The notes: generated by a model not told the origin, from the letters alone. A DNA stretch of 64,000 bases from Paenibacillus sp. JZ16 (GCF_015326965.1 NZ_CP017659.1:2356001-2420000), one strand, 5' to 3'. Positions 8,091-16,232 are shown, counted from the stretch's first letter. Translations and numbers: made by a program.

Positions 8091-8897
8091 TTATAGCCTT
8101 GTAATTTGCCAGACAACAGGTGTCCGCTTGATATGATCTCCGAGCCATTCGGTCGCGATGCTCTGAAAAATAACCGGATCTCCTGTACAGAAGAATTGAT
8201 GCACCGGGCTCTCCATGCTGCTCGCAAGCTGGCCTTTATCGTACAGGATCGTGCTGACCTCGCGAGCTGTTTCATCGGCGGAGCTGATCAGTTTCACCGA
8301 CGGCCCCATGACCGTTTGGATCGTATTCATCAGGAACGGATAGTGAGTACACCCCAGGATCAGACAATCAATGGAGGTATCCTTGATGCCCCTCAAGGAT
8401 TCTTGTACCACCTGTAAAGCATCCTTGGATCGGAACAATCCGTGTTCGACGAGCGGCACCAGTTCGGGACAGGCTTGGCTTTCTACCTCGACGTAAGGCG
8501 AGAGCTGTTTCAGAGCCGCTGTGTATGCTCCGCTGCCAATGGTTCCGACTGTACCGATCACGCCGACGTTACCGGTCTTCGTTGCGCTTATGGCGGCACG
8601 CGCCCCTGGGTGAATGACACCGATGACGGGTACAGGAACTTTGGACGAAATATAATCAAGCGCCGCCGCCGTAGCCGTATTACAGGCGATCACAATCATT
8701 TTAGGATCATACTGAATTAAATAATCTACAATTTGCTCCGTAAATAAACGGACTTCTTCCGGCGTACGGGGTCCGTAGGGTGCGCGGGCTGTATCTCCGA
8801 AGTAAATAATTTTCTCTCTCGGGAGCTGTCTCATCACTTCTTTAGCGACAGTCAGCCCGCCGACACCCGAGTCTAGTATTGCGATTGCTTGCTGCAC
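8091..8897 (-). CDS. murI: Glutamate racemase
   Basis: Cytoplasmic enzyme of 268 aa that makes D-glutamate from L-glutamate for peptidoglycan. The N-terminal LDSGVGGLTVAKE and FGDTARAPYG motifs and both catalytic cysteines are present: Cys72 in ACNTAT and Cys183 in GCTHYPF. Length is normal for the RacE/MurI type. The start is GTG with GAAGGA upstream. It is divergent from the nitric oxide synthase gene and next to a peptidase that cleaves after gamma-D-Glu, which may be chance. Confidence 0.96.
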   Translation of the reverse strand: MQQAIAILDSGVGGLTVAKEVMRQLPREKIIYFGDTARAPYGPRTPEEVRLFTEQIVDYLIQYDPKMIVIACNTATAAALDYISSKVPVPVIGVIHPGARAAISATKTGNVGVIGTVGTIGSGAYTAALKQLSPYVEVESQACPELVPLVEHGLFRSKDALQVVQESLRGIKDTSIDCLILGCTHYPFLMNTIQTVMGPSVKLISSADETAREVSTILYDKGQLASSMESPVHQFFCTGDPVIFQSIATEWLGDHIKRTPVVWQITRL

Positions 8898-9128
8898 GAA
8901 CCCACCGCTTCCTTCTTGTCAAATTCATGGTTTACAGTGATACCATATGTCATTTCGGATCGAAATGTACCTTAAATCTTACCCCAATTCCCCCCTATCT
9001 TCAACAAGATCGCTGCTGCAATAGACGGCTGGTAATTTGTTCAAGCAATTGTAGGACTCTCGCGCCAGTCGCTGACCGTAGGTAGTTTATACTATAGTAA
9101 GCGCGCGTATAGCAAAGGAGAATTTCAC

Positions 9129-10226
9129 GTGAAGGACAACATACATCATACCGACCTTATGGAAGCTGCGAAGCAGTTTATCGAGCTTTGTTATGCAGAA
9201 TTAAACCGTACCCCGGAAGAAGCCGAGGCCCGGCTCATGGACATCCGCTCACAGATCAAGCTGACAGGTACATATGAGCATACGCTTGAGGAACTATCGC
9301 ATGGGGCCAAAATGGCTTGGAGAAACAGCAACCGCTGTATCGGCAGACTGTTTTGGGATCGCCTAAAGGTAGTCGATGCCAGGCACTTAACCGAGACCTC
9401 TGACATTTTCTCAGCACTCCTTCATCATATCGAGATTGCCACCAATGGCGGAAAAATCATGCCTACGATTACGATTTTCAGGGCTGCACGTCCAGGGGAG
9501 GCCCCATTGATGATCAAAAACCACCAATTGATTCGGTATGCGGGTTACGAAACGCCAGACGGGACGGTTGGCGACCCGGCTTCCCTCTCCTTCACGAAGG
9601 AATGCATGGATCTGGGATGGCGGGGAGACTTGACCGACTATGATGTGCTGCCACTGGTTGTGCAGCAGGGGAATGAGCCTCCGGAATGGCTTCCGATACC
9701 GAAATCCCACGTGCTGGAGGTCCCCTTGGAGCATCCCGAACTTCCTGCTCTGAAAGCGGAAGGAGTAAAATGGTATGGGGTGCCTCTCATCTCGGACATG
9801 CTGCTTGAAATCGGCGGCATTATGTATACGGCCGCGCCGTTCAACGGCTGGTATATGGGAACCGAGATCGGAGCCCGTAACCTTGCAGACGAAGGGCGCT
9901 ACAACAAGCTTCCGCTTATTGCCAAGCTGATGGGACAGGATACTTCCAGCGAAACGACCTTATGGAGAGATCGCGCGTTGGTCGAGCTCAATGCTGCCGT
10001 ACTCTATTCCTATAAAAAAGCTGGCGTCAGCATCGTGGACCATCATTCGGCAGCATCCCAGTTCGGTTTGTTTGAACAGCGGGAACAGCAGGCCGGGCGG
10101 GAGCTCACAGGGGATTGGAGTTGGCTGATTCCTCCGGTCTCGCCCGCTACAACACATATTTTCCACAACTCTTATCATAACGACATCCGTTCGCCGAATT
10201 TTCATTACAGGAACAAGAAAAAGTAG
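9129..10226 (+). CDS. nos: Nitric oxide synthase oxygenase (bacterial NOS)
   Basis: Protein of 365 aa that corresponds to the heme oxygenase domain only, as in Bacillus NOS. The heme-thiolate Cys70 sits in the signature [10 protein letters not shown]. The substrate region with [20 protein letters not shown] and the pterin-side [17 protein letters not shown] segment are present. It oxidises L-arginine to citrulline and nitric oxide, using cellular flavodoxin or a reductase because no reductase domain is attached. The GTG start has AAAGGAG 9 nt upstream. It is a single gene with its own hairpin terminator. A role in oxidative stress protection is known for the family. Confidence 0.97.
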   Translation: MKDNIHHTDLMEAAKQFIELCYAELNRTPEEAEARLMDIRSQIKLTGTYEHTLEELSHGAKMAWRNSNRCIGRLFWDRLKVVDARHLTETSDIFSALLHHIEIATNGGKIMPTITIFRAARPGEAPLMIKNHQLIRYAGYETPDGTVGDPASLSFTKECMDLGWRGDLTDYDVLPLVVQQGNEPPEWLPIPKSHVLEVPLEHPELPALKAEGVKWYGVPLISDMLLEIGGIMYTAAPFNGWYMGTEIGARNLADEGRYNKLPLIAKLMGQDTSSETTLWRDRALVELNAAVLYSYKKAGVSIVDHHSAASQFGLFEQREQQAGRELTGDWSWLIPPVSPATTHIFHNSYHNDIRSPNFHYRNKKK

Positions 10227-10261
10227 TTTGGTCTTTATCTTTCGAGTAGTTTATACACAGC

Positions 10262-10291
10262 AAAGCCGGGGTTGTTTGCCGCCCCGGCTTT
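10262..10291 (+). terminator. Hairpin after nos
   Basis: AAAGCCGGGG pairs with CCCCGGCTTT around a 10-nt loop, 35 nt after the nos stop. The downstream T content (CATGTATTTT) is moderate, so termination strength is uncertain. Confidence 0.65.
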
Positions 10292-10354
10292 CATGTATTT
10301 TGGCGTAATCCTTATCCTCGTAAATGAGTGCTGAAACGGTCATCTGATCCTGAA

Positions 10355-10717
10355 TTAATCGTTGACCTTCACTTCCGCAGCAGCGGGAACATAGGCATCT
10401 TCTTCAAAATCCTCGTCAAACGAGGAAACCTGCGCAATTTCCTCTTCCGCCAGCCAGCTTTCTTGCCGGTTGCGCCAGGACTGAATATCGGAGATCACGT
10501 TCTCCGCCCGGTCCGTCATGATGCCGATCAGGTTGACGCCCTGCTCTCCTACCTTCTCTGCTGCCTCCTGCACCTTGGTGCCGATGCCGCGGGCGCCGTC
10601 GGCAATGTCATTCCGAAGCTCTTTGCCGGATTTTGGAGCCAGAAGAAGTGCGGTAACAGAACCTGCAACACTGCCGATCAATACTCCCCAGAGGAGTCCT
10701 TTGCTCTTCTCTTTCAT
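10355..10717 (-). CDS. YtxH domain-containing protein
   Basis: Protein of 120 aa with an N-terminal glycine-rich membrane segment (residues 7-28, GVLIGSVAGSVTALLLAPKSG) that is the YtxH signature, followed by a helical region rich in Ala, Glu and Lys and an acidic tail (EDFEED). In Bacillus, ytxG and ytxH form a stress-induced operon. Here the gene lies 15 nt after the DUF948 (YtxG-like) gene, so the order is conserved. The molecular function is not known. Confidence 0.88.
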   Translation of the reverse strand: MKEKSKGLLWGVLIGSVAGSVTALLLAPKSGKELRNDIADGARGIGTKVQEAAEKVGEQGVNLIGIMTDRAENVISDIQSWRNRQESWLAEEEIAQVSSFDEDFEEDAYVPAAAEVKVND

Positions 10718-10732
10718 ATTCCATCTCTCCTT

Positions 10733-11185
10733 CTATTTGGCTTGCCCTTCGCCGGACTTGGAGGTGTACTTGTTCCATGAATGCCAAAGCGTCATTCCGG
10801 CATCAACCCACCGGAACATCTCCCCGATCTGCCGTTCATTATCGAGGCGAGCACGTTCCAGATGCTCAATGGCGGTTATGGAAGCTTTTTTCCCTACAGC
10901 ATGAACCGCATCGGCCGTCTTGGCTACCGCTGACGCAGCATCGGACATGGAAGCGGCAAAAGCTTCGCCTGCCGCCAGCTGACGCTGTATCATCTCTAAC
11001 GAGACGGATGCCTGCACCAGCACTTGCGAGGCTTCCTGTGTCAATCGAGCACTGTCTTCCTCAAGCCGGCCCAGCATGGTCTCGGCCCGCCCGATCAGCT
11101 TTTTAACCGACACCATCATGACCACCGCCGCAACCGCGATCAGAACGATACCGATGGCAGCAGCCAGTGCACTCCATTCTGTCAT
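10733..11185 (-). CDS. DUF948 domain protein (YtxG-like)
   Basis: Protein of 150 aa with one N-terminal membrane anchor (residues 6-28) and a long helical, probably coiled-coil, region of Ala/Glu/Gln heptads (30-110), which is the DUF948 pattern. The ATG follows AAAGGAGG. It is the first gene of the ytxG-ytxH-like pair. General-stress expression is inferred from Bacillus relatives and no promoter was assigned here. Confidence 0.82.
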   Translation of the reverse strand: MTEWSALAAAIGIVLIAVAAVVMMVSVKKLIGRAETMLGRLEEDSARLTQEASQVLVQASVSLEMIQRQLAAGEAFAASMSDAASAVAKTADAVHAVGKKASITAIEHLERARLDNERQIGEMFRWVDAGMTLWHSWNKYTSKSGEGQAK

Positions 11186-11353
11186 GGGGAACTCCTCCTT
11201 TCGTCCGACCGGGCGAATGCCTAGTCGCTTGATGCATTATAAGCAGCATGGGCTTGTCTTGACACAACATTGGCGATTTTTTTATTCCAGCACAGCAGGA
11301 CCACGAGTTTCCCCGCAATTTCGGAACATGCAAGCGCTTGAGATAACACCAAC

Positions 11354-11392
11354 AAAAAAACAGACCGTTCAGGGATTCCCTGAAGGCCTGTT
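11354..11392 (-). terminator. Intrinsic terminator of the YutE-like gene
   Basis: A 15-bp stem with a few mismatches (arms near 11360-11374 and 11378-11392, 3-nt loop) is followed on the minus strand by seven T. It lies 65 nt after the stop at 11458. Confidence 0.85.
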
Positions 11393-11457
11393 AAGGATCG
11401 TGTGTATGGAAGAGCCCATGGCATCATGGGATATTTCTTTGTGAAACTATATAACCA

Positions 11458-11880
11458 TTAGTACATCTCGTTCTTTAAATACTCACGGACATTTCCCGCA
11501 AATTGCTCCAGCACATCAGGCAGAATCGGGGTTAAAGAATGAAGCGTATGCCTCTCCCAATCATAGTAGTCCTGCACGAGCGGTTTGCGTAATCGGACCA
11601 GCTCCAGCAGCACCTTATGAACTTCTTCGGGGAATACCTTTTCCTCATGATTAATATCCATGATATCTTCATAACTGCTGGCATCCCGCATAATAAATCC
11701 GTCAATCAAGTAGCTGCCGACATCCGTCACGACTTCGATCGCCAGATGAAGCGCACGCTCCTGAACCAACCCCAGCACCAGGCCTCCGTCCCATGATTGT
11801 GCCGCAGCACGCAACCCTTCCGCAATTTCAGGAATCGCGCTCAGCCGCCGTTCAATTTGTTCTTGATTTACATAATACAC
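11458..11880 (-). CDS. DUF86/HepT-like protein, YutE type
   Basis: Helical protein of 140 aa that fits the HEPN/DUF86 fold. The middle part (AIEVVTDVGSYLIDGFIMRD, 48-66) and the following R98-x4-Q103-x-Y105 motif correspond to the HepT region, where active toxins have R-x4-H-x-Y. Here the catalytic His is Gln, so RNase or AMP-acceptor activity is unlikely. No MntA nucleotidyltransferase partner is adjacent. The GTG start follows GGAGGAG. Family call is good; function is unknown. Confidence 0.75.
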   Translation of the reverse strand: MYYVNQEQIERRLSAIPEIAEGLRAAAQSWDGGLVLGLVQERALHLAIEVVTDVGSYLIDGFIMRDASSYEDIMDINHEEKVFPEEVHKVLLELVRLRKPLVQDYYDWERHTLHSLTPILPDVLEQFAGNVREYLKNEMY

Positions 11881-11923
11881 CGCAAATCTCCTCCAACCCG
11901 TTGTTGTAAGTCTATATCAATGC

Positions 11924-12211
11924 CTACACTTCAAAATCAACGCTAAGCGTATGATCTTTCACCGTATTGATGTATTGGATCACTTCCTGGTGAACAGGAT
12001 GAACGGCATATGCTTGCAAATCTTCAAGATTGTCCACTTCAACGATCAATGCCAAGTCATATGAACGCTCCGAGCGAATTACATCTGCGCCCGCCTCAAG
12101 GGATCTAAGCATCGGAATCCTGCCATCCATATCGCGCAGCACCTGCACCGTCTTCTCAATATTCTCTGCGGATGAGTCCTTCAATTTAAAAAAAACAATA
12201 TGTTTAATCAT
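11924..12211 (-). CDS. Dabb family (stress responsive alpha/beta barrel) protein
   Basis: Protein of 95 aa with the Dabb pattern: MIKHIVFFKLKD at the N-terminus, a central ERSYDLALIVEVDNLEDLQAY stretch and the closing HPVHQEVIQYI. These small ferredoxin-like dimers occur in stress proteins and polyketide cyclases; no specific substrate can be named. ATG at 12211 is chosen because GGAGG is 8 nt before it. A longer frame to 12301 has no ribosome site. The gene precedes the YutE-like gene with a 43-nt gap. Confidence 0.85.
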   Translation of the reverse strand: MIKHIVFFKLKDSSAENIEKTVQVLRDMDGRIPMLRSLEAGADVIRSERSYDLALIVEVDNLEDLQAYAVHPVHQEVIQYINTVKDHTLSVDFEV

Positions 12212-12336
12212 CGTCCGTTCCTCCATCTCTAGCATGTATGTAAATCTTTCGTATCTATCATACCCCGTTCGTCCGGAAAAAGAAATCGCTCCCACCAACA
12301 TATCGGAAGATCGGCTGCGCCAGATCTAACCAAATA

Positions 12337-12371
12337 GGAGCACCGTCTGGCTTACACCAGAGCGTGCTCCT
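12337..12371. repeat. Inverted repeat between oxidoreductase and Dabb genes
   Basis: AGGAGCAC and TCTGG on the left pair with CCAGA and GTGCTCCT on the right around a short loop. No clear T-run follows on either strand. It may be a weak terminator of the minus-strand oxidoreductase gene. Confidence 0.5.
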
Positions 12372-12406
12372 GAAATCAACACTCTATTTAAGGGAATAAC
12401 GCTGAA

Positions 12407-13843
12407 TCACGAACTTAATTGATTCAGCATGTTCTGGGCAATCCAGACGCCGGCGGCTCCTGCCTGAGCAAGCCCCCTGGTAATGCCCGCACCATCACCG
12501 CCACAATAAAGTCCCTTGATTTCCGTCTCGAAGGACTCCGTCAGCTTCGGTCTTGCGGAGTAGAACTTGGCCTCCACCCCGTAGAACAATGTGTGCTCCG
12601 ACGCGATTCCCGGCGTGACTTTATCAAGCGCTTCGACCATCTCGATCAGGCTTTTCATGGTGTTGTACGGCAGCACCAAGCCAAGATCACCTGGAACGGC
12701 TTCCTTCAGCGTCGGCTCCAGAAACCCTTCGCGAATTCGGCCCTCGGTGGATCTCCGGCCGCGGAGCACGTCGCCGTATTTCTGTACAATAACCCCGCCG
12801 CTGGATAGGTCGTTAGCCCGCTTGCATATTTCACGCGCATATTCGTTCGGCTTGTCAAACGGCTCCGTAAACTTATGGGATACGAGCAGCGCAAAGTTCG
12901 TATTGGCTGATCCCAATGCCGGATCTTTATAAGAATGGCCATTGGCTGCCATAACCCCGCTATGGTTCTCAACCACAACATGACCGGAAGGATTGCTGCA
13001 GAACGTACGCACCCGGGTTCCCACCGAGGTGTTAAAGATGAATTTGCCTTCATACAAATGCTCATTGATCTCGCGCATGACCACATCCGAGGTTTCAACC
13101 CGAACGCCCACGTCCACCTGGTTATTATGCATTTTCAATCTGCGTTTTTTCAATACACTGGTCAACCAGGCAGAGCCGTCACGGCCAGGGGCGACCATCA
13201 CCAAATTCGCCTCATGGACCTCCCCGCCTTTCATTGCGATGCCGGTAACGCGATGGGCTCCGTCTTCTTTGACGGTGACAATGTCCTCGACCTCCGCCCG
13301 AAAAGCCATATCAATTCTTGTCTTCAAATATTCATATATCGACTTCAGTATCTCCAAATTCTGCTCGGTTCCAAGATGTCTTACCTGAGCGCGAAGCAGC
13401 TTCAGGCCCGCTGCGTATCCACGCTGTTCAATATCCCGGATCGCATTTGTTGTCGGATCCGTGATGGCAGGTGTTGCTCCGTGCTCCAGATTGATGGCGT
13501 CCACATATTCGATGAGCTCCATGACTTTGGAGCCTGGCAAATAATCGGTCATCCAGCCACCAAACTCCGTGGTTATGTTGAATTTGCCGTCGCTGTATGC
13601 TCCTGCCCCGCCAAATCCGGCTGTAATCGAGCAAGCCGGCAAACAACCGGCAAATTCCTTACGTCCTACTGCCGGTGGACAGAGCTTAATCTTCTCCTCC
13701 AGGATCGGGCAGCTTCTCCGGTAAATATCATGTCCCTTGTCAACTAATAGCACCTTGCTGCCTGGTGACTTTAACGTCAGTTCATAACAAGCGAAAATAC
13801 CGGCCGGACCGGCACCAACAACGATAACATCATATTTGCTCAT
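12407..13843 (-). CDS. NAD(P)/FAD-dependent oxidoreductase of unknown substrate, under a purine riboswitch
   Basis: Predicted cytoplasmic flavoprotein of 478 aa. The FAD-binding GAGPAG motif is at the N-terminus (residues 9-14), with a Cys-rich insertion (CPILEEKIKLCP and CLPAC, about 45-75) and a C-terminal GGDGAG..GLAQAGAAG FAD segment. It belongs to the broad uncharacterised FAD-dependent dehydrogenase group (COG2509-like). The start is the second of two adjacent ATGs, 5 nt after AGGGGG. Its leader carries a purine aptamer and a switchable terminator, so expression should answer to a purine base. This suggests a role in purine salvage or breakdown, but the substrate cannot be named. Confidence 0.88.
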   Translation of the reverse strand: MSKYDVIVVGAGPAGIFACYELTLKSPGSKVLLVDKGHDIYRRSCPILEEKIKLCPPAVGRKEFAGCLPACSITAGFGGAGAYSDGKFNITTEFGGWMTDYLPGSKVMELIEYVDAINLEHGATPAITDPTTNAIRDIEQRGYAAGLKLLRAQVRHLGTEQNLEILKSIYEYLKTRIDMAFRAEVEDIVTVKEDGAHRVTGIAMKGGEVHEANLVMVAPGRDGSAWLTSVLKKRRLKMHNNQVDVGVRVETSDVVMREINEHLYEGKFIFNTSVGTRVRTFCSNPSGHVVVENHSGVMAANGHSYKDPALGSANTNFALLVSHKFTEPFDKPNEYAREICKRANDLSSGGVIVQKYGDVLRGRRSTEGRIREGFLEPTLKEAVPGDLGLVLPYNTMKSLIEMVEALDKVTPGIASEHTLFYGVEAKFYSARPKLTESFETEIKGLYCGGDGAGITRGLAQAGAAGVWIAQNMLNQLSS

Positions 13844-13896
13844 CATATCCCCCTGTGTGTTTGACTGTCGCTTTGCGCACACCGCTTTTCGGGCAC

Positions 13897-13949
13897 AAAA
13901 AAATCCTGCTCCGAATAGGTATGCTTGCGCATCCTATTCGTAGTCAGGA
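13897..13949 (-). terminator. Riboswitch expression platform: intrinsic terminator
   Basis: On the minus strand, the 5 bp TCCTG/CAGGA, 2 bp CT/AG, 8 bp CGAATAGG/CCTATTCG and 4 bp ATGC/GCAT stack into one hairpin with a GCAA tetraloop, followed by seven T (13897-13903). Its 5' arm uses the 3' strands of aptamer stems P3 and P1 and the J3/1 linker, so the terminator and the ligand-bound aptamer cannot form together. Confidence 0.85.
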
Positions 13950-14005
13950 ATTTAAGGTCCCTTGTAGAAACCCCTGAACCTTATTTTCAGGGATATACGA
14001 ATAAG
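13933..14005 (-). ncRNA. Purine riboswitch aptamer, guanine-type, in the oxidoreductase leader
   Basis: Reading the minus strand, P1 is CTTATTCGTA with TACGAATAGG, and P2 is CCCTGAA with TTCAGGG around loop AATAAGG. J2/3 contains GTTTCTAC, P3 is short with loop CCTTAAAT, and J3/1 is GACT. These are the conserved parts of the purine aptamer. The base that pairs with the ligand (xpt position 74) is C, which predicts guanine or hypoxanthine rather than adenine. The linker between P1 and P2 is about one nt shorter than in xpt. Its terminator overlaps P1, giving an arrangement like pbuE. Confidence 0.93.
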
Positions 14006-14033
14006 CATCTTTTTTTCTTCATCAACCATTGTT

Positions 14034-14062
14034 AATATAAAACGAATTCACGAATGAGTCAA
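14034..14062 (-). promoter_or_regulatory. Sigma-A promoter of the riboswitch transcript
   Basis: TTGACT (14057-14062) and TATATT (14034-14039) are separated by exactly 17 nt on the minus strand. Transcription should begin near 14027, about 20 nt before the aptamer. Confidence 0.8.
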
Positions 14063-14186
14063 GTGGTATTTCATGAATCGTTCGTGTTTAACTCCAATAA
14101 ATCTCGTTTTAAACGCCAATCGCCCCTATATTATCCACCAAAAAGCGAACAATGCTTTATAATAATCAATCAAATGAGTAGGTCTA

Positions 14187-14204
14187 TCGGACCAATACGT
14201 CCGA
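14187..14204. promoter_or_regulatory. Perfect inverted repeat, possible operator of the two-HTH regulator
   Basis: TCGGAC and GTCCGA flank a 6-nt spacer, about 50 nt before the -35 box of the two-HTH regulator gene. The spacing suits a dimeric DNA-binding protein. No binding protein is shown by sequence. Confidence 0.35.
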
Positions 14205-14255
14205 CTTATAAATCAGGTAACAACGAAATGGAAACAATTGTTTTATGATTGGCTA

Positions 14256-14285
14256 TTGAAAAGTGAGTGTCGAATATTGTAGTAT
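14256..14285 (+). promoter_or_regulatory. Probable promoter of the two-HTH regulator
   Basis: TTGAAA (14256-14261) and TAGTAT (14280-14285) are 18 nt apart on the plus strand, with the start codon 25 nt downstream. Confidence 0.5.
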
Positions 14286-14310
14286 TGTGTTAAAAAAAAT
14301 CGGAGGAATT

Positions 14311-14907
14311 ATGCCTACACAACTGCAGCAAGAAAAACACTCCATTGAGGCGTGGTCCCTGATCAATCGTAAATATTTGGGGAAAGGTGTGCGAGTCAAG
14401 CGCTTTCGCCGGCCGACCCGCTGCCAAATTCGCAACCGCGTCCTACTAGCCGTACTTATGGCCAACGATATCAAATTATCGCAATTGGCCGAGGAACTGG
14501 GAGTATCCTCTCGTAGTGTCAGCGCCTGGGTATATGAGGGACGCGTTCCCGGAAAAAACAACCTGGAGAGGGCCTGCGACTATTTGGGTTATCCCCGTCA
14601 CATTCTCTTCAGGGAGGAACTGCTGGACAAGTCACCTTTAATCTGCCAGCCGGCACCTTCCCGCTTCATGAAACGCACCCTGACACGCTCACCCGTTAGC
14701 AATCGGATTCTGACAGGCCTGTGCATGGTTCATGACTTGTCGGTAAGCGATGTTAGCCGCTGGATCGGCGTACATCCTGGCACATTCCGCAAATGGCTGC
14801 ACCAGGGCACCGTACCATCCGCAGCGTTCCAGGAAAAAGCGGAACAGTTCTTCCGGATCCCTAAATCTGTTCTATTTGCAGATTGCGCACTAAAGCAAAA
14901 TTCATAA
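14311..14907 (+). CDS. DNA-binding protein with two internal helix-turn-helix repeats
   Basis: Protein of 198 aa built from two copies of one unit: residues 42-100 (NRVLLAVLMANDIKLSQLAE..HILF) and 131-189 (NRILTGLCMVHDLSVSDVSR..SVLF). Each has an XRE-like helix-turn-helix with matching hydrophobic positions and a conserved W in the recognition helix (SAWVYEGRVP and RKWLHQGTVP). A basic N-terminus (KRFRRPTR, 30-37) and a linker of about 30 aa join the parts. One chain could bind a two-half-site operator alone. ATG at 14311 follows GGAGG by 4 nt; an earlier in-frame codon is not supported. Target genes are unknown. Confidence 0.78.
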   Translation: MPTQLQQEKHSIEAWSLINRKYLGKGVRVKRFRRPTRCQIRNRVLLAVLMANDIKLSQLAEELGVSSRSVSAWVYEGRVPGKNNLERACDYLGYPRHILFREELLDKSPLICQPAPSRFMKRTLTRSPVSNRILTGLCMVHDLSVSDVSRWIGVHPGTFRKWLHQGTVPSAAFQEKAEQFFRIPKSVLFADCALKQNS

Positions 14908-14957
14908 TTAAAACTGCTGTTATAACGTAACCATACTTATGATTCCAACCAATGCTC

Positions 14958-14985
14958 AGCTTGCCGGGTCGATCCGGCTAAGCCG
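14958..14985 (+). terminator. Weak terminator-like hairpin after the HTH gene
   Basis: GCTTGCCGG pairs with CCGGCTAAGC with one bulged A, and TTGTTTTC follows a few nt later. It lies about 50 nt after the stop codon. Confidence 0.4.
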
Positions 14986-15075
14986 GGCTTGTTTTCTGTT
15001 ATGGCATATTTCCAGACGATCAGGGAATACAAGTAACATTCCGTTCGCATCATCCAACAATTGAGGTGAGTGAGT

Positions 15076-15267
15076 ATGAGGTTACGTCATAAGCAGATTG
15101 GCGCTGCACTGGGATTGCTCACCGGAACGACCATGGGAAGCGGTATTGGATTCCTGCTTGGTTGGCACTCCTTTAATCTGATCGTCCTGGTGGCCCTCTT
15201 CGGCTTATTCGGAGTTGCCGCTGGTCTATGGCTGGGCTCACGAATGATATTCAAAGAGCTGCCTTAA
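15076..15267 (+). CDS. Small glycine-zipper membrane protein of unknown function
   Basis: Protein of 63 aa with two predicted membrane helices (about 7-30 and 33-55) rich in small residues (GAALGLLTGTTMGSGIG), a glycine-zipper pattern that favours close helix packing. The basic N-terminus (RLRHK) should stay inside. ATG at 15076 has GAGGTGA 6 nt upstream; an in-frame GTG two codons earlier is less likely. A terminator follows. No family is recognised. Confidence 0.6.
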   Translation: MRLRHKQIGAALGLLTGTTMGSGIGFLLGWHSFNLIVLVALFGLFGVAAGLWLGSRMIFKELP

Positions 15268-15326
15268 TGAACGATATGATGTTTATCGTTCTGCCTCTTT
15301 CTTGCTGAGATTGGAGGCATAACCAC

Positions 15327-15360
15327 AAAAAGAAGACCGGAGAGCTCCGGTCTTCTTTGT
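15327..15360. terminator. Bidirectional terminator between convergent genes
   Basis: A perfect 12-bp stem (AAAGAAGACCGG with its complement) and 6-nt loop lie between the small membrane protein gene and the BNR lipoprotein gene. The A and T ends allow use on both strands, and the hairpin sits 6 nt after the minus-strand stop codon. Confidence 0.85.
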
Positions 15361-15366
15361 TATGAA

Positions 15367-16092
15367 TCAGTTATGGGGTTTCGTGTTAACAACATACAAC
15401 GATCCTGAAACAGCCTCTTCGTTCTTGGGAGCTCTGGCAGCTTCATCGGTGATAGCTCCCGTGGCAGGACTGCTGGCGGTCGTATCCGGTATATCCAGGT
15501 TGCTCCAGGTTTGGCCCCCGTCCTCGGTTTTGGCTTGCCCGCTGAATCCTGTTTCAGGTGAGATGAAATGAAGAAATCCGGCATTCGGCGTGCTTCCAAT
15601 CCGAATCCACGTCTCACCGCCATCCGTTGTGCGGTACAGATCGTTATTCTCCATCACAGTCCAGGCCTGCTTGCCATTCAGTGCAAAGATTTGGCGTACG
15701 GTGCCTTTTGGCTGAGCCTGAACCTCCCATTCCGTGCCACCGTTATCACTAAAAGCAATCCAGCCTTCTCCACCAATCCAGCCCGAGTTATGATTAATGT
15801 GCCGGACCGCCGTCACATCTGCTAAATCCACATCGGGTTCAGCGGCCTGATTATCTGGAGTTACGTCCGTATCATTCTGTTCTGCGACCGCACCGCTTCC
15901 TGCGGCGTCGCTCCCTCCACCTAAATGATCTTCTGATCCGGAAGAGAGCTCTGTCTTCTGAGTATCCTCCTTCGAAGCTTCCACCGAGCGCTCAGCCACA
16001 TACCCCTCATCCGATGGTTGACATCCAACAGACAAACTCACAGCTACGAGCATCAACAAAATAAAGCCCAGCCCTTTTCGAGGTTTTCTCAC
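15367..16092 (-). CDS. Lipoprotein with BNR/Asp-box repeats
   Basis: Protein of 241 aa. A type II signal peptide with lipobox LSVGC (Cys24) is followed by a long acidic Ser/Gly/Glu linker (25-90) and three Asp-box motifs, SDNGGTEW, TTDGGETW and TEDGGQTW, of the kind found in beta-propellers of the YCF48 and sialidase group. Three motifs are too few for a full propeller, so it may be a small or partial blade set. It should be anchored outside the membrane. No ligand can be inferred. The GTG start follows AAGGGG. Confidence 0.8.
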   Translation of the reverse strand: MRKPRKGLGFILLMLVAVSLSVGCQPSDEGYVAERSVEASKEDTQKTELSSGSEDHLGGGSDAAGSGAVAEQNDTDVTPDNQAAEPDVDLADVTAVRHINHNSGWIGGEGWIAFSDNGGTEWEVQAQPKGTVRQIFALNGKQAWTVMENNDLYRTTDGGETWIRIGSTPNAGFLHFISPETGFSGQAKTEDGGQTWSNLDIPDTTASSPATGAITDEAARAPKNEEAVSGSLYVVNTKPHN

Positions 16093-16232
16093 AGGATCAC
16101 ACCCCTTGTATTCAAAATAACCCGCCAGTGTCTTCTGCTAACAGGCCAAATATTATAAATCCACTCCATTCACCCTAAAGCTGAACGGTTCCTCCAGTTT
16201 AGTATAACGCGATTTCCACATGAAGAGGAACG

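Noticed and set aside
12935..13747. Plus-strand open frame of 270 codons opposite the oxidoreductase
   Set aside because: It is an antisense shadow of the FAD-dependent oxidoreductase with many Cys, His and Arg clusters and no start signal.
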